From: Alkalibacterium pelagium
GTDB taxonomy: Bacteria > Bacillota > Bacilli > Lactobacillales > Carnobacteriaceae_A
DNA length: 64,000 nt
Assembly: GCF_900109325.1 (NCBI RefSeq)
Contig: NZ_FNZU01000007.1
Coordinates: forward strand, 68,158 to 132,157
Reading direction: 5' to 3'
Below, piece after piece: positions 17,656 to 27,153 of the stretch. Made by a program: the position numbers and the translations under genes. The notes beneath the pieces were generated by a model. It saw only the letters and a list, made by a program, of their open reading frames with translations, did not search any database and was not told the DNA's origin. The stretch's first letter is position 1, and each line of letters opens with the position of its first letter.

Positions 17656-19303
17656 ATTCCAATTCCTCCGGTCTGACTGCCTGATAAAGCGCATACGCAC
17701 CATCCAGGTTTTTCACTTTAAATCCTGACTGTTTCAATAATCTTTCACCAATGTAGCTTCTCTGTCCGCTTCTGCAGCTGATGATATATTCCTGTTCTTT
17801 ATCCAGCTCATCCATCCGGTCACGAAGGTCATTCAAAGGAATGTTCAGGGCATTCGGGAATCGGCCCGATTCCAGCTCTGATTCAGTTCGGACATCCAGA
17901 AGAACGGCACCTTTTTTTAGTTCACGGTTCAGCTCATGCCATTGAATCGAGTCACTTAACCCTTCAATAATATTCAATGCGGCGTATCCGGCCATGTTTA
18001 CTGGGTCTTTTGCCGAACCGAACGGTGGGGCATACGTAAATTCAAGCTCCGGCAGATCAAAAACAGTGAGCCCTCCCTTGATGGCTGTCGCAATAACATC
18101 GATACGTTTGTCTACACCTTTAACGCCGACTCCCTGAGCCCCATACAGTGTACCACTGACTGGATCAAAAATAACTTTTAATGTGATATCGGTCGCTCCT
18201 GGATAATAACCGGCATGGTCTTTGCTCAATGTATGCACGGAGGCAACGTCTTTGCCTGCTTGTCTGAGCTGTCGTTCGTTCAGGCCGGTCGAAGCGGCAG
18301 TCATGTCGAAGGCACGCACGATTGCTGTTCCAATGCTTCCTTTGTTCGCACGACTGATTCCAGCTATATTGTCCGCAACCTGACGTCCCTGTCGGTTTGC
18401 AGGAGAAGCAAGGGAAATCAGTGCATCTTCCTGGCTGATCTGATTCTTAACAACTATTGCGTCTCCGACTGCGTATATATCTTTTACGCTGGTCTGATAG
18501 GTGTCATCAACCAGAATCCCTCCACGAAGACCCAGCTCTATTCCTGCGTGTTCAGCCAGACTGCTTTCCGGTTTGACGCCAACTGACATAATAGTCAGAT
18601 CTGTTTTAAATTCTTTTCCATCTTCCAGTACGATGATGCGGCCTTTTTCTTTAAACGCCACCGCAGACTGAGAAGTAATCACCTTGACACCTTTTTCTTT
18701 CAATTCATTCTGCACGAAGACCGCCATTTCTTCGTCCAGAGGCGGCAGGACATGCGGAGCTTTCTCGATGATCGTCACGTCGATGCCCCTGTGTTTCAGG
18801 TTTTCTGCCATTTCAATGCCTATAAAGCCTGCGCCTACAACGACCGCTTCTTTTGGATCGACCTGATCAATTCGGTTCATGATTTTATCCAGATCAGGCA
18901 CGTTCCTCAACGTATAGACATTTTCAGCTTCGTCCAGCCCCTCAACAGGAGGAATAAATGCTTTTGCTCCAGGTGACAGGATCAGTTTGTCATATGATTC
19001 AGTTATCTGTTTTCCATGATGGGCTGCCGTCACAGTCTTCTCTTCAGGATTGATCGACAGGACTTCATGCTCCGGCCTGACATCCAGACGGAACCGGTCA
19101 TAGAGAGCCTCAGGAGTCTGAACCAGGAGCTTGTCTCTTTCTGATATTTCACCAGAGACATAATACGGCAGGCCGCAGTTGGCAAAAGATACATACGGCC
19201 CCTTTTCAAAAATAATGATTTCAGCTTCTTCTTTCAACCGGCGTAGACGTGTAGCGGCAGACATTCCTCCAGCTACCCCGCCTACTATAATAATTTTTTC
19301 CAT
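17648..19303 (-). CDS. CoA-disulfide/polysulfide reductase with C-terminal rhodanese domain
   Basis: A 551-residue flavoprotein of the CoADR-rhodanese type. The FAD loop GGVAGGMSA is at 8-16, and the single redox Cys43 sits in SFANCGLPYY. A second NAD(P)H-binding glycine motif (VVGAGFIGIE) lies near 157, a dimerisation domain at about 330-445, and a rhodanese domain from about 455 with active-site Cys510 in CRSGQRS. Such enzymes reduce CoA persulfide, CoA disulfide or polysulfide with NAD(P)H. It is the central enzyme of this operon for sulfide and persulfide handling. Confidence 0.9.
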   Translation of the reverse strand: MEKIIIVGGVAGGMSAATRLRRLKEEAEIIIFEKGPYVSFANCGLPYYVSGEISERDKLLVQTPEALYDRFRLDVRPEHEVLSINPEEKTVTAAHHGKQITESYDKLILSPGAKAFIPPVEGLDEAENVYTLRNVPDLDKIMNRIDQVDPKEAVVVGAGFIGIEMAENLKHRGIDVTIIEKAPHVLPPLDEEMAVFVQNELKEKGVKVITSQSAVAFKEKGRIIVLEDGKEFKTDLTIMSVGVKPESSLAEHAGIELGLRGGILVDDTYQTSVKDIYAVGDAIVVKNQISQEDALISLASPANRQGRQVADNIAGISRANKGSIGTAIVRAFDMTAASTGLNERQLRQAGKDVASVHTLSKDHAGYYPGATDITLKVIFDPVSGTLYGAQGVGVKGVDKRIDVIATAIKGGLTVFDLPELEFTYAPPFGSAKDPVNMAGYAALNIIEGLSDSIQWHELNRELKKGAVLLDVRTESELESGRFPNALNIPLNDLRDRMDELDKEQEYIISCRSGQRSYIGERLLKQSGFKVKNLDGAYALYQAVRPEELEYV

Positions 19304-19621
19304 TTACTGTTTTCCTCCTCTGACAGGTCCATTCCATTGGGTCATGCCCCCGCGGATATTCACGACATCATAGCCCTTCTTTTTTAGAATGGATGCCGCT
19401 CGCTTGCTTCTCATTCCAGATTGGCAGATCACGTAGACCTTTTCATTATTATTCCCCGTGTATCCTTCAATTTTATTTAGTGGAACATTTTCTGCTCCAG
19501 GTATATGCCCTGCACGGTATTCTCCAGGCATTCGTACATCTATAATCTTGGTCTGACTGTTTCTATCTACTTTTAACTGATCAGCACTTATGGAGGCTGA
19601 CCGATTGAATAACCCAAACAC
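19304..19621 (-). CDS. Single-domain rhodanese, first gene of the cst-like operon
   Basis: A 105-residue rhodanese with active-site loop CQSGMRS (Cys66) and a short N-terminal extension. The start is GTG with GGAGG 7 bases upstream. The next gene begins immediately after its stop (TAAATG). Three rhodanese active sites (this protein, the CoADR fusion and the 98-residue protein) are thus encoded in one operon, as in sulfur-relay operons of staphylococci and enterococci. Confidence 0.88.
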   Translation of the reverse strand: MFGLFNRSASISADQLKVDRNSQTKIIDVRMPGEYRAGHIPGAENVPLNKIEGYTGNNNEKVYVICQSGMRSKRAASILKKKGYDVVNIRGGMTQWNGPVRGGKQ

Positions 19622-19650
19622 TCGTGTTCCTCCTTATTTGTTACTTTTTT

Positions 19651-19695
19651 TATACCCTATGGGGTATATTACCATCTTAGTTTGATCACTGTCAA
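19651..19695 (-). promoter_or_regulatory. Promoter and CstR/CsoR-type operator
   Basis: The minus strand has TTGACA (19690-19695), an 18-base spacer and TAATAT (19666-19671). A perfect inverted repeat TATACCC-4-GGGTATA occupies 19651-19668 and overlaps the -10 element. The TACCC...GGGTA form is what CsoR/CstR proteins bind, and a cstR-like gene ends the operon. Confidence 0.82.
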
Positions 19696-19779
19696 CCCCC
19701 TTAACATAAACTGTCTGCAAACTTTTTGACTATGATGTACAATATAGAGTAAGAGTACTTAAAGGAAGGATGGAATAAA

Positions 19780-20742
19780 ATGAAGAAGTCTTTGAAGTGG
19801 GGATTCTTTGGAGCTTTGGGGCTGACGGCTGCAGCTCTGGCTTATTCAAGTGCCTTTTTTTATAAAAAAGCTGTAGGAATCAACCGCAAAGAATTTGTAG
19901 ATGAGTTCAGCATGGATGAGATCCAGGCTGACGACCCCTGGAAAGAAGAAAAAGAATGGTATAACACAGTAGATAAAGAGATTCTGACGATCCGGTCTAC
20001 GGATGAACTGACTCTTTCCGGACTATTCATTCCCCAGCAGGAGCCTACGAAACGAATAGCTATTATCGCTCATGGATATAGTGGAAGCAACAAGGACATG
20101 GCGCCCTGGGCTAAACTTTATTTCGATTTAGGCTTCAGCCTCCTTCTCCCTGACGCAAGAGGACACGGGGACAGCGATGGAGATTACATCGGATTCGGCT
20201 GGCATGAACGCAAAGATTACATTACCTGGATAGATAAATTGATTGATGAATTTGGCGATGACACCGAAATCCTACTTTTCGGATTAAGTATGGGGGCGGC
20301 TACAGTTATGAATGTCAGCGGCGAACAGCTGCCAGATAATGTCAAAGCTGTTATTGAAGACTGCGGCTACAGCTCTGTGACCAAAGAGATGGCTCATCAG
20401 CTGAAAACCATGTATAAACTGCCTCAATATCCGTTTATTCCGATGACCAGCCTCATCACAAAGGTTAAAGCCGGCTACTGGTTCGGTGAAGCCAGTCCTG
20501 AAGAACAGGTGAAAAAATCCTCCACTCCAACATTATTTATTCATGGAGATGAAGATGACTTTGTGCCCACCCATATGGCCTATGAACTCTATCACTCAGC
20601 GAAAGGCCCTAAAGAGCTGTATATAGCTGTCGGGGCGAAGCATGGCTACGCATATGTTACGGATAAAGAGATGTACCGTACCCGTATCAAGCATTTCTTG
20701 AATACACACATGAACAGCATCACCTATCCACTGGCAGTCTGA
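19780..20742 (+). CDS. Membrane-anchored alpha/beta hydrolase
   Basis: A 320-residue alpha/beta hydrolase with one N-terminal membrane segment (about 8-28). The nucleophile Ser170 lies in GLSMGA, the acid in HGDEDDFVP near 265 and the His in AKHGY near 294; AHGYSG supplies the oxyanion hole. The family is close to the Bacillus YqkD/BEM46-like hydrolases, whose substrates are unknown. The hydrolase domain may face the outside, but topology cannot be fixed from the sequence alone. Ribosome binding site GGAAGGA precedes the ATG. Confidence 0.82.
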   Translation: MKKSLKWGFFGALGLTAAALAYSSAFFYKKAVGINRKEFVDEFSMDEIQADDPWKEEKEWYNTVDKEILTIRSTDELTLSGLFIPQQEPTKRIAIIAHGYSGSNKDMAPWAKLYFDLGFSLLLPDARGHGDSDGDYIGFGWHERKDYITWIDKLIDEFGDDTEILLFGLSMGAATVMNVSGEQLPDNVKAVIEDCGYSSVTKEMAHQLKTMYKLPQYPFIPMTSLITKVKAGYWFGEASPEEQVKKSSTPTLFIHGDEDDFVPTHMAYELYHSAKGPKELYIAVGAKHGYAYVTDKEMYRTRIKHFLNTHMNSITYPLAV

Positions 20743-20857
20743 CCCTGTTGAATCATCTGACTATTATCGGAAGACTGCAAGAGCGGGCTGCATAAACACA
20801 TTATGGACCGAACGATTCTACTCAATTGATAGCTTTTCAAAATGCTCTTGTATACAG

Positions 20858-20902
20858 AACGACCCCCTTCAGTTTTTGCCGAAGGGGGTCTATTTATTTT
20901 GC
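20858..20902. terminator. Bidirectional terminator
   Basis: Perfect 10-bp arms GACCCCCTTC/GAAGGGGGTC at 20861-20870 and 20881-20890, T-rich on the plus strand, between convergent genes. Confidence 0.85.
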
Positions 20903-20907
20903 ATTGG

Positions 20908-21903
20908 CTAAGGCTGGGGCCATTCATGATTATCTGCCTTCACAGCTCCCAGAAGCTTCCGGCGACGATGACTGACCTTCTGAATGCGCTCAGAGAATTC
21001 CTCTTCTTCAACCAGCGGCAGCTTCAATTCTTTTAAGTCTGTCCAGTCTGGATAAGGGGGTTCATTTTCTGCTTCCTCGATGAAAGCAGAGGTCATCGTT
21101 TCAAGGTATGTTTCGACGCTGGATCTCGCTTCACAGATCAGCATCATATTGACCGTTCCTTTGTCTGCCAGCCCATGATAAACCACTGTCAGCACATCAT
21201 CCAGAATGGCGATTCCCACTGCAGATGACTCTTCAGGCTTCTGACTGTGATAATAATGGAGGAGAGGGTAGGCCTGATGCTGCTGAGTCAGTTCTGTGAT
21301 CTGAGAAGATGCATTCATGAGGAACAGATCTAGCTGGTAAAAATCTTCCCCGCTCCAAGCCTTCTGCATGACCTCTGAGCTGTCCACTCCCAAACCAGTG
21401 ACCGTCCGGGCCAGCGCACGTTTTTTAACGACTGCACTAATAACTGAGATGACATAAGATGCACCCAAGGTCAAAAAAAGAATGCCTATTCCTGAATTTA
21501 ACGCTGTGATAACCTGCCAGAATCCCGGTTGCGGAGAGTAGTCCCCTACCCCGAGAGTAAATAATGTAAACCCTGTGAAATAGAGACGCTCGTACCACAT
21601 GACCGGCCCTTCAAACGTCGTCTGGACAATAGACTCCGGATCTCCTGAAAAAAACAGAGTCAGACCGATCCAAAGCAGCAGGACCCAGCTGAGAAGGGTC
21701 AGAACGAGAATAAGCGGACCGACGATATTAAATAAGCCCTTCTCATTCTTACTTATTTTCCTGGTAATCTTCCATGTCGATCGAGCTATCCTCTTTGACA
21801 TGGGTCCCGCTCCACCGTCTACCCACAGGGTGGTCCATATCAGATCTGTGATCGTAAACAGGATTAGAGTAGTACCTGATACGTACAATAAAATACTAGC
21901 CAT
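20908..21903 (-). CDS. Two-pore-helix-type potassium channel protein
   Basis: A 331-residue membrane protein with hydrophobic segments near 3-25, 60-85 and 130-155 and one pore loop. The selectivity filter reads TLGVGD (116-121), against the usual TVGYGD, so the Tyr is Val. After the last segment comes about 170 residues of cytoplasmic domain with no recognisable RCK/TrkA fold. It belongs to the Ion_trans_2 family and probably conducts K+ or mixed cations. GAGG precedes the ATG. Confidence 0.82.
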   Translation of the reverse strand: MASILLYVSGTTLILFTITDLIWTTLWVDGGAGPMSKRIARSTWKITRKISKNEKGLFNIVGPLILVLTLLSWVLLLWIGLTLFFSGDPESIVQTTFEGPVMWYERLYFTGFTLFTLGVGDYSPQPGFWQVITALNSGIGILFLTLGASYVISVISAVVKKRALARTVTGLGVDSSEVMQKAWSGEDFYQLDLFLMNASSQITELTQQHQAYPLLHYYHSQKPEESSAVGIAILDDVLTVVYHGLADKGTVNMMLICEARSSVETYLETMTSAFIEEAENEPPYPDWTDLKELKLPLVEEEEFSERIQKVSHRRRKLLGAVKADNHEWPQP

Positions 21904-21931
21904 TTCATCGCCTCGTTTTAGTCTTTCTTTT

Positions 21932-21961
21932 ATTATAGTTGAGTTGACAAATCATTTACAA
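21932..21961 (-). promoter_or_regulatory. Promoter of the channel gene
   Basis: Minus strand TTGTAA (21956-21961), 18-base spacer, TATAAT (21932-21937), about 30 bases before the ATG. Confidence 0.65.
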
Positions 21962-22380
21962 TGAATAGACATCTGTCATCTCCTAATCATAACAAAAATT
22001 ATAAGTCATGTGTGTGATTATAAAGTTATAATAGAATCTGAATAGAATATAATTGATAATATTCAATATGTCGCATAAAAATTTTAAAAACCAGTTATTA
22101 TGCATACCAGAACGATAATTATTCAATAAAACGATGTTTTATTTCTCTTTAATTGAGCTTAAAAGACTATTAATTCGTATGATTATATTGAATATTTTAC
22201 ATTTCCATATTTTTTATTCAGATATCGCTATGTTTTATCGTTAGGAACATAGTATAATACTCTTAAACAGGATGAATATTCATAATTATTTAATCAAATA
22301 TCCAGACATTACCCAGTCCCTTGCTGATTCAGTTGCCATAATAAACTGATCATGTGCTTTATTACTTAAGGAGAACTACC
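21962..22380. other. AT-rich intergenic region with inverted repeat and promoter
   Basis: No ORF of note. The region is very AT-rich. Near its right end the repeat CTATGTT (22228-22234) and AACATAG (22246-22252) abuts TATAAT at 22253-22258, a likely -10 element for the cyclase gene, with a weak TATGTT -35. The repeat could be an operator. AAGGAG for the downstream gene is at about 22368. Confidence 0.5.
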
Positions 22381-24240
22381 ATGCCTATTCAGAAAAAGAA
22401 TGTTTACGGATTAATTTTTATTTTTGCATTTACGCTGTTCTACTATCTATGGCTTTTCCTTTTTCAAGACCATTCTTACCTACTTACCTGGGGTGGGAAT
22501 ACCCTGTCTCTGATTGGATCAGCTGTCCCATCCATCTGGCTTTATCAGGCCTATAAAACTGCCGAGAAGCCAGACAAGCCATTCTGGTTCCTGATCACTT
22601 TAGGAACATTCAGTTATTTCCTGGCTGAATGTTCCTGGATACTTTACGAGAGTGTCCTTAGAATCGAAGTCCCTTACCCAGGAATCCCTGATCTCTTTTA
22701 TATACTTAATGTCTTGTTCTACCTTAGTGCCTTCGGATTCAAACTATACAAGGAAAAGACAAAACTTGTTCTGACCCGCTACATTTTCGATATTCTTTTC
22801 ATTATGATTGTTTACGCCACCCTCAGCTGGTATTTTTTATTAAACCCGATCATTTTAGCAGGAGATGTTTCTCTTCTAGCCGTAGTTGTATCGCTTGCCT
22901 ATCCAATCGGTGATCTGGCGCTGGCTTTCTGCCTGCTTATGGTGATTTTCTCAAGTAAACAACTCTTTTCGAATGACTTAATTCTATTTTTCGGTGCCGG
23001 TCTATTTACTTATATTGTCGCAGATACTGCTTTCGTCTATCTAGTCAGCACTGAAACTTACGACTCAGGATCCTGGACTGATCCACTCTTTATCTTAGGC
23101 GTCCTGCTTATCGGCTTTACCGGACTGCTTCAGAAAAATCAGTCGTTTAATCTGTTGAGAAAAAAAGCAGTCGACCGGACGAAACCTATGCTGTTCGCTA
23201 TCCTCTTTCCTTTTTTCGGACTGACTTTTCTGTATCTGTTTATGATTTATACAACCACCGGGGCTAATGCCATTACTATCGGTGTAGGGTTGTCCATACT
23301 GCTTGTCATAATCAGGCAGTTTCTGCTTCTGTCAGAGAATCGACGCCTACTTCAAAAATATTTAAAGAATGCTGATGAGCTTCAATCCAGTCAGGAACGT
23401 TACCGGTCATTGTTCGAGCACCATCCTGACGCAGCCTTTTCATTCACACTTGACGGGATAGTCCAGAGCGTCAATGAAAAAGGTGCTGAAATTCTCGGCA
23501 AAACAAGAGAAGAACTGATCGGACACTCACTGATTGACACTATACATGCCGATTATCAGGAAACGGTCAAAGGACATTTTAATAACGCAAAAAAAGGCAT
23601 CTTCAAGCATTATGAGCTTCCTTTCAGCAATCTGGGCAATGAGTTTTATTACCTGGGTGTGACTCATGTGCCGATCAAGGTAGACGGAGAAGTTATTGGT
23701 GTCTACGCCATTGCGCGAGACATTACGGAGAACAAGATCAATCAGGAGCAGATCAAGTATATGGCCTTCCATGACCATCTGACTCACCTGGCCAATCGCA
23801 TCCGTTTCGAAGAAGTTCTTCAGAAATCTATAGAGGATGCTAAGATGCACGATAAGAAGTTTGCGCTTCTCTTTATGGATCTGAATAATTTCAAAGACGT
23901 CAATGATGACTATGGTCATGCATTTGGAGATAAGCTGCTGGCTCAGGTAGCCAGACGCATTGCTTCGATGGTCAAGAAAGATGACTGTGCTGCACGACTG
24001 GGCGGGGATGAGTTCACTATACTGATTGATGATCTCGATAGCTATGATGACGCCATGAGATGGGCCAGTCAGCTCCTGAACAAGCTGAACAAACCTTACC
24101 TCATCGATGGAGAAGAAATCGTCTGCACGCCGAGTGTCGGCTTTGCCTACTACCCTAAAGATGGTGAATGTGTACAGGACCTGCTGAATAAGGCCGACGC
24201 AGCCATGTACAAGAATAAACGCCATTCCAAAGCAATGTAG
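22381..24240 (+). CDS. Membrane diguanylate cyclase (9-TM sensor, PAS, GGDEF)
   Basis: A 619-residue protein. Residues 1-320 form about nine membrane segments, 338-455 a PAS domain (SLFEHHPDAAF start) and 461-619 a GGDEF domain with the intact catalytic signature GGDEF at 541-545. It should make cyclic-di-GMP from GTP. The inhibitory I-site RxxD appears as KKDD, so product feedback may be weak. An upstream in-frame GTG is rejected because AAGGAG lies 7 bases before the ATG. The membrane module resembles that of the GGDEF-EAL protein at 38678-40957. Confidence 0.9.
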   Translation: MPIQKKNVYGLIFIFAFTLFYYLWLFLFQDHSYLLTWGGNTLSLIGSAVPSIWLYQAYKTAEKPDKPFWFLITLGTFSYFLAECSWILYESVLRIEVPYPGIPDLFYILNVLFYLSAFGFKLYKEKTKLVLTRYIFDILFIMIVYATLSWYFLLNPIILAGDVSLLAVVVSLAYPIGDLALAFCLLMVIFSSKQLFSNDLILFFGAGLFTYIVADTAFVYLVSTETYDSGSWTDPLFILGVLLIGFTGLLQKNQSFNLLRKKAVDRTKPMLFAILFPFFGLTFLYLFMIYTTTGANAITIGVGLSILLVIIRQFLLLSENRRLLQKYLKNADELQSSQERYRSLFEHHPDAAFSFTLDGIVQSVNEKGAEILGKTREELIGHSLIDTIHADYQETVKGHFNNAKKGIFKHYELPFSNLGNEFYYLGVTHVPIKVDGEVIGVYAIARDITENKINQEQIKYMAFHDHLTHLANRIRFEEVLQKSIEDAKMHDKKFALLFMDLNNFKDVNDDYGHAFGDKLLAQVARRIASMVKKDDCAARLGGDEFTILIDDLDSYDDAMRWASQLLNKLNKPYLIDGEEIVCTPSVGFAYYPKDGECVQDLLNKADAAMYKNKRHSKAM

Positions 24241-24249
24241 CTGCTAAAC

Positions 24250-24290
24250 AAAAGATCCCGCACGCTTGATTAGCGTCGGGATCTTATTTT
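24250..24290. terminator. Bidirectional terminator
   Basis: AAGATCCCG/CGGGATCTT arms (24252-24260 and 24277-24285) with an inner CGCT/AGCG stem and T-rich flanks, between convergent genes. Confidence 0.88.
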
Positions 24291-27153
24291 AGTTTTCATT
24301 TAATGTTAAATAGTTATACAGAGTTCGTTCAATAGGAGTCTTAAACTTGAGCATCATTTCGACCACAGATTTCAGCCTGCCATTCTGTAATGGTTTTTCT
24401 ACCTGTCTGATGGTATCTTGAACCGGGATCACTTCCCCCAGATAATAAAAATCCGTTCCTTCATCATCAGATTTCTTTAAGAATACTCTAAATGTCCATG
24501 AATCTGGATCCTGTAATTTTTTGACTTCCGGAGAAGAGAGTGTTCGAGGGGATTTAGTGAACCAGTGCATCGTTTCATTGTCTACAAGCTCGTCTGCATA
24601 TGACATCTGTGCTCCAGAAAAATCTTCTCCTTTTTCCAGCGTGACGAAAATAACGAATTCACCTTCTGCCGAAGTATAGCCGCCAATGTTCTGATCTACC
24701 ATCTGTTCTTTCCAGTTTAACAATCGAAGAACGTCTTTCCGCTTATATTTCTGATAGGTAGTAAGTGGTTCATGGTCATTGAATGATTTAGATCTTAAGC
24801 TGGCTGTCTCGATTATGTCCATGAACAACTTAAAGAAATATTTATTGGATAATGCCTGCTTAAACCTTTTGTCTAAAGAAACTATATGGTCACTAACTGT
24901 AATAAAAGGTTGATTTTTAAAAAGGATAGCAGAAGATCCTCTATAAAAACTGAGATCGAGTGTCTGAAGGACCGATCGTATGGTTTCATCGTCATGGAGG
25001 AGACCTTGAAATCTGAAAAGATTTTTCACATCGCTGAAGGTTACTACGTCGACCGATTCTTTCATCAGTTCACTTAATAGACTCAGCTCATTTCTCCTCA
25101 TTCCAGGAAGTAGTTCTCTTGATGCGATCAATAGATACAATTGGTCACGATCAGACAACACGGCTTCATTTTCTTTCATACTTACTAGAAAATTATAATA
25201 CGTTTTCTTCTTGTTAGCTAGAAGTACTGGATCGAAAGTCTGATGAAGCTGAAAGTCCTTTAAATAAGGAACACGGCCAAGGCGGTTATACAGCAGTTCG
25301 AACCCTTTTCTCAACTCTTTCATCGAGTCCAGTTTCGCTTGATCGATCGATTGAAAAATCTGTTTTTTCGCTATCTCTTCAAAATTGATTGTCGACACAC
25401 CTGATAGAAACCCTGTATCATACGTATCTTTACGTAGCCCATTTTTATTCCTGGACACATCACCTGACAGAGCCATTGGAATCATGTAGTTATTTTTGTA
25501 ATTTCCTATAAAATCTATAACTGTTACATAATCCTTCGATGGGTCTTTACGTAGGCCACGCCCCAGCTGCTGGATAAAAATGATGCTCGATTGCGTATTT
25601 CTCAGCATCACTACCTGATTTATTTTAGGTATATCTATCCCTTCGTTAAAGATGTCTACAGTAAAAATATAATTCAGCTGGCCTTCTTCAAGCCGTCTGA
25701 CCTCTTGTTCTCTCTTTTCTAACGCGTCTTCACCCGACAGATAAGCACTTGGAATATCTCTTTCGTTGAACGACCTTGCCAGCCTTTCAGCTTCTTCCTT
25801 TCGGCTACAAAAAACCAGCCCCTTAGGCACATTTTTTGAGCAGCCATAGTAATTCAGCTTCTGAATAAGATAATTCACTCGTTCTTCTTCTACAAGCTGG
25901 TTAATGGTCGTTGTATCAGATATGAGCTCTCCATCTTTCTCATAATCTGTCACCCCAAAATAGTGAAATGGAGCGAGCATGTCCGCTTCTAAGGCTTCTT
26001 GCAGCCTAATTTCGTATGCAATATTGTAATCAAATAGTTCAAAGATATTAAACCCATCTGTACGCTCAGGAGTAGCAGTCATTCCAAGTAAAAATTCCGG
26101 ATTGAAATATTCAAGTATACGATGATATGACTGAGCACCTGCTTTATGCACTTCATCAATTAAAATATAATCAAAATGATCTTCAGTGAATTGACTAAAA
26201 ATCGATTCTTTTGACATTGTCTGAACTGTGGCAAATAGATACTTCGCGTCGCTCTCCTTTTTTGATCCCGACAATATACCGTAATCTTCTTTCTTTCCAC
26301 CCAAAATTTTCTGATAATTCTCTTTGGCTTTGTTTAAAATCTGTTCTCTATGTACTACAAATAATACTTTATCTGGCCTGGCTTGTAGAACATCAAAGGC
26401 AGACAAATAGGTCTTTCCTGTCCCAGTTGCAGACACAATGATGCCTTTTTTCTCACCTCTTCGGCGAAGGTTAGCCAAGTTCCTCAAGGCATCTTTCTGC
26501 ATGACGTTTGGCGTAATGTACGTATCTTCCTTGTCATCTATTGGGGAAACATATGCATTGGTCCATCTTACTCTTGTTTTATACGAAGCACTGTAGTCTT
26601 CGATCCATGTGACCGTCAGCGGGTCTGCCTGATGCCACTCTTCTTCCATATGATCCTGGATGTCCTGAATCATTTGCCCGTTATCACGTGATGTCAGACG
26701 AACATTCCACTCATAGTTGACCTTCAGTGCACTCATAGTCAGATTTGAACTTCCAATGATGAAAGAGTGATAAGTACTCTGCTTAAACAAGTAACCTTTA
26801 GAGTGAAACCCATCTTTGTTGGACAATCTGACCTCGAGGTTAGGAATAGACAGCAGATCCTTAAATACTTCTGGCTGATTAAAAGCTAAGTAGACTGATG
26901 TAAGCAGACGGCCCCTCACTCCCCGTCTGTCCAAATCCGACAACTGTGCTTTGAGTGAAGCCAGTCCATCCTGGGTTACAAAGGCAACGGAAAAAAAGAA
27001 TGACTCACACGTATCTAATTCATCGTGCAGGGCATTAAGCATATATGCTTTCTTCTGCTGGTCATTTACGATTAGTTTTGGATCATAATGAGAACTCGTC
27101 ATTCTCTGATCCACAAATGCTTTCTCCAGTGACTGCATCAAACGATCTACCAT
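24289..27153 (-). CDS. PLD-nuclease-like / SF2 helicase / DUF3427 protein
   Basis: A 954-residue multidomain protein. Residues 30-190 are a phospholipase-D-like nuclease domain with His117, Lys119 and Asn137 (FHSKG...GSSNLT). A superfamily 2 helicase follows: Walker A SATGTGKT at 241-248, DEVH at 333-336, TATPERTDG near 360 and QQLGRGLRK near 530. The last 160 residues look like DUF3427. The product should unwind or translocate on DNA and may cleave it; such architectures are linked to DNA repair or defence, which is inference here. It starts with TAATG overlap after the NUDIX gene. Base use is more AT-rich than the aro region. Confidence 0.83.
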   Translation of the reverse strand: MVDRLMQSLEKAFVDQRMTSSHYDPKLIVNDQQKKAYMLNALHDELDTCESFFFSVAFVTQDGLASLKAQLSDLDRRGVRGRLLTSVYLAFNQPEVFKDLLSIPNLEVRLSNKDGFHSKGYLFKQSTYHSFIIGSSNLTMSALKVNYEWNVRLTSRDNGQMIQDIQDHMEEEWHQADPLTVTWIEDYSASYKTRVRWTNAYVSPIDDKEDTYITPNVMQKDALRNLANLRRRGEKKGIIVSATGTGKTYLSAFDVLQARPDKVLFVVHREQILNKAKENYQKILGGKKEDYGILSGSKKESDAKYLFATVQTMSKESIFSQFTEDHFDYILIDEVHKAGAQSYHRILEYFNPEFLLGMTATPERTDGFNIFELFDYNIAYEIRLQEALEADMLAPFHYFGVTDYEKDGELISDTTTINQLVEEERVNYLIQKLNYYGCSKNVPKGLVFCSRKEEAERLARSFNERDIPSAYLSGEDALEKREQEVRRLEEGQLNYIFTVDIFNEGIDIPKINQVVMLRNTQSSIIFIQQLGRGLRKDPSKDYVTVIDFIGNYKNNYMIPMALSGDVSRNKNGLRKDTYDTGFLSGVSTINFEEIAKKQIFQSIDQAKLDSMKELRKGFELLYNRLGRVPYLKDFQLHQTFDPVLLANKKKTYYNFLVSMKENEAVLSDRDQLYLLIASRELLPGMRRNELSLLSELMKESVDVVTFSDVKNLFRFQGLLHDDETIRSVLQTLDLSFYRGSSAILFKNQPFITVSDHIVSLDKRFKQALSNKYFFKLFMDIIETASLRSKSFNDHEPLTTYQKYKRKDVLRLLNWKEQMVDQNIGGYTSAEGEFVIFVTLEKGEDFSGAQMSYADELVDNETMHWFTKSPRTLSSPEVKKLQDPDSWTFRVFLKKSDDEGTDFYYLGEVIPVQDTIRQVEKPLQNGRLKSVVEMMLKFKTPIERTLYNYLTLNEN

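Noticed and set aside
22000..22380. Replication origin or DnaA-box cluster in the AT-rich gap
   Set aside because: I found no TTATCCACA-like boxes; AT richness alone is not enough.
23527..24225. 232-codon minus-strand frame opposite the cyclase
   Set aside because: It is antisense to the PAS-GGDEF coding sequence, has no family features and no ribosome binding site.
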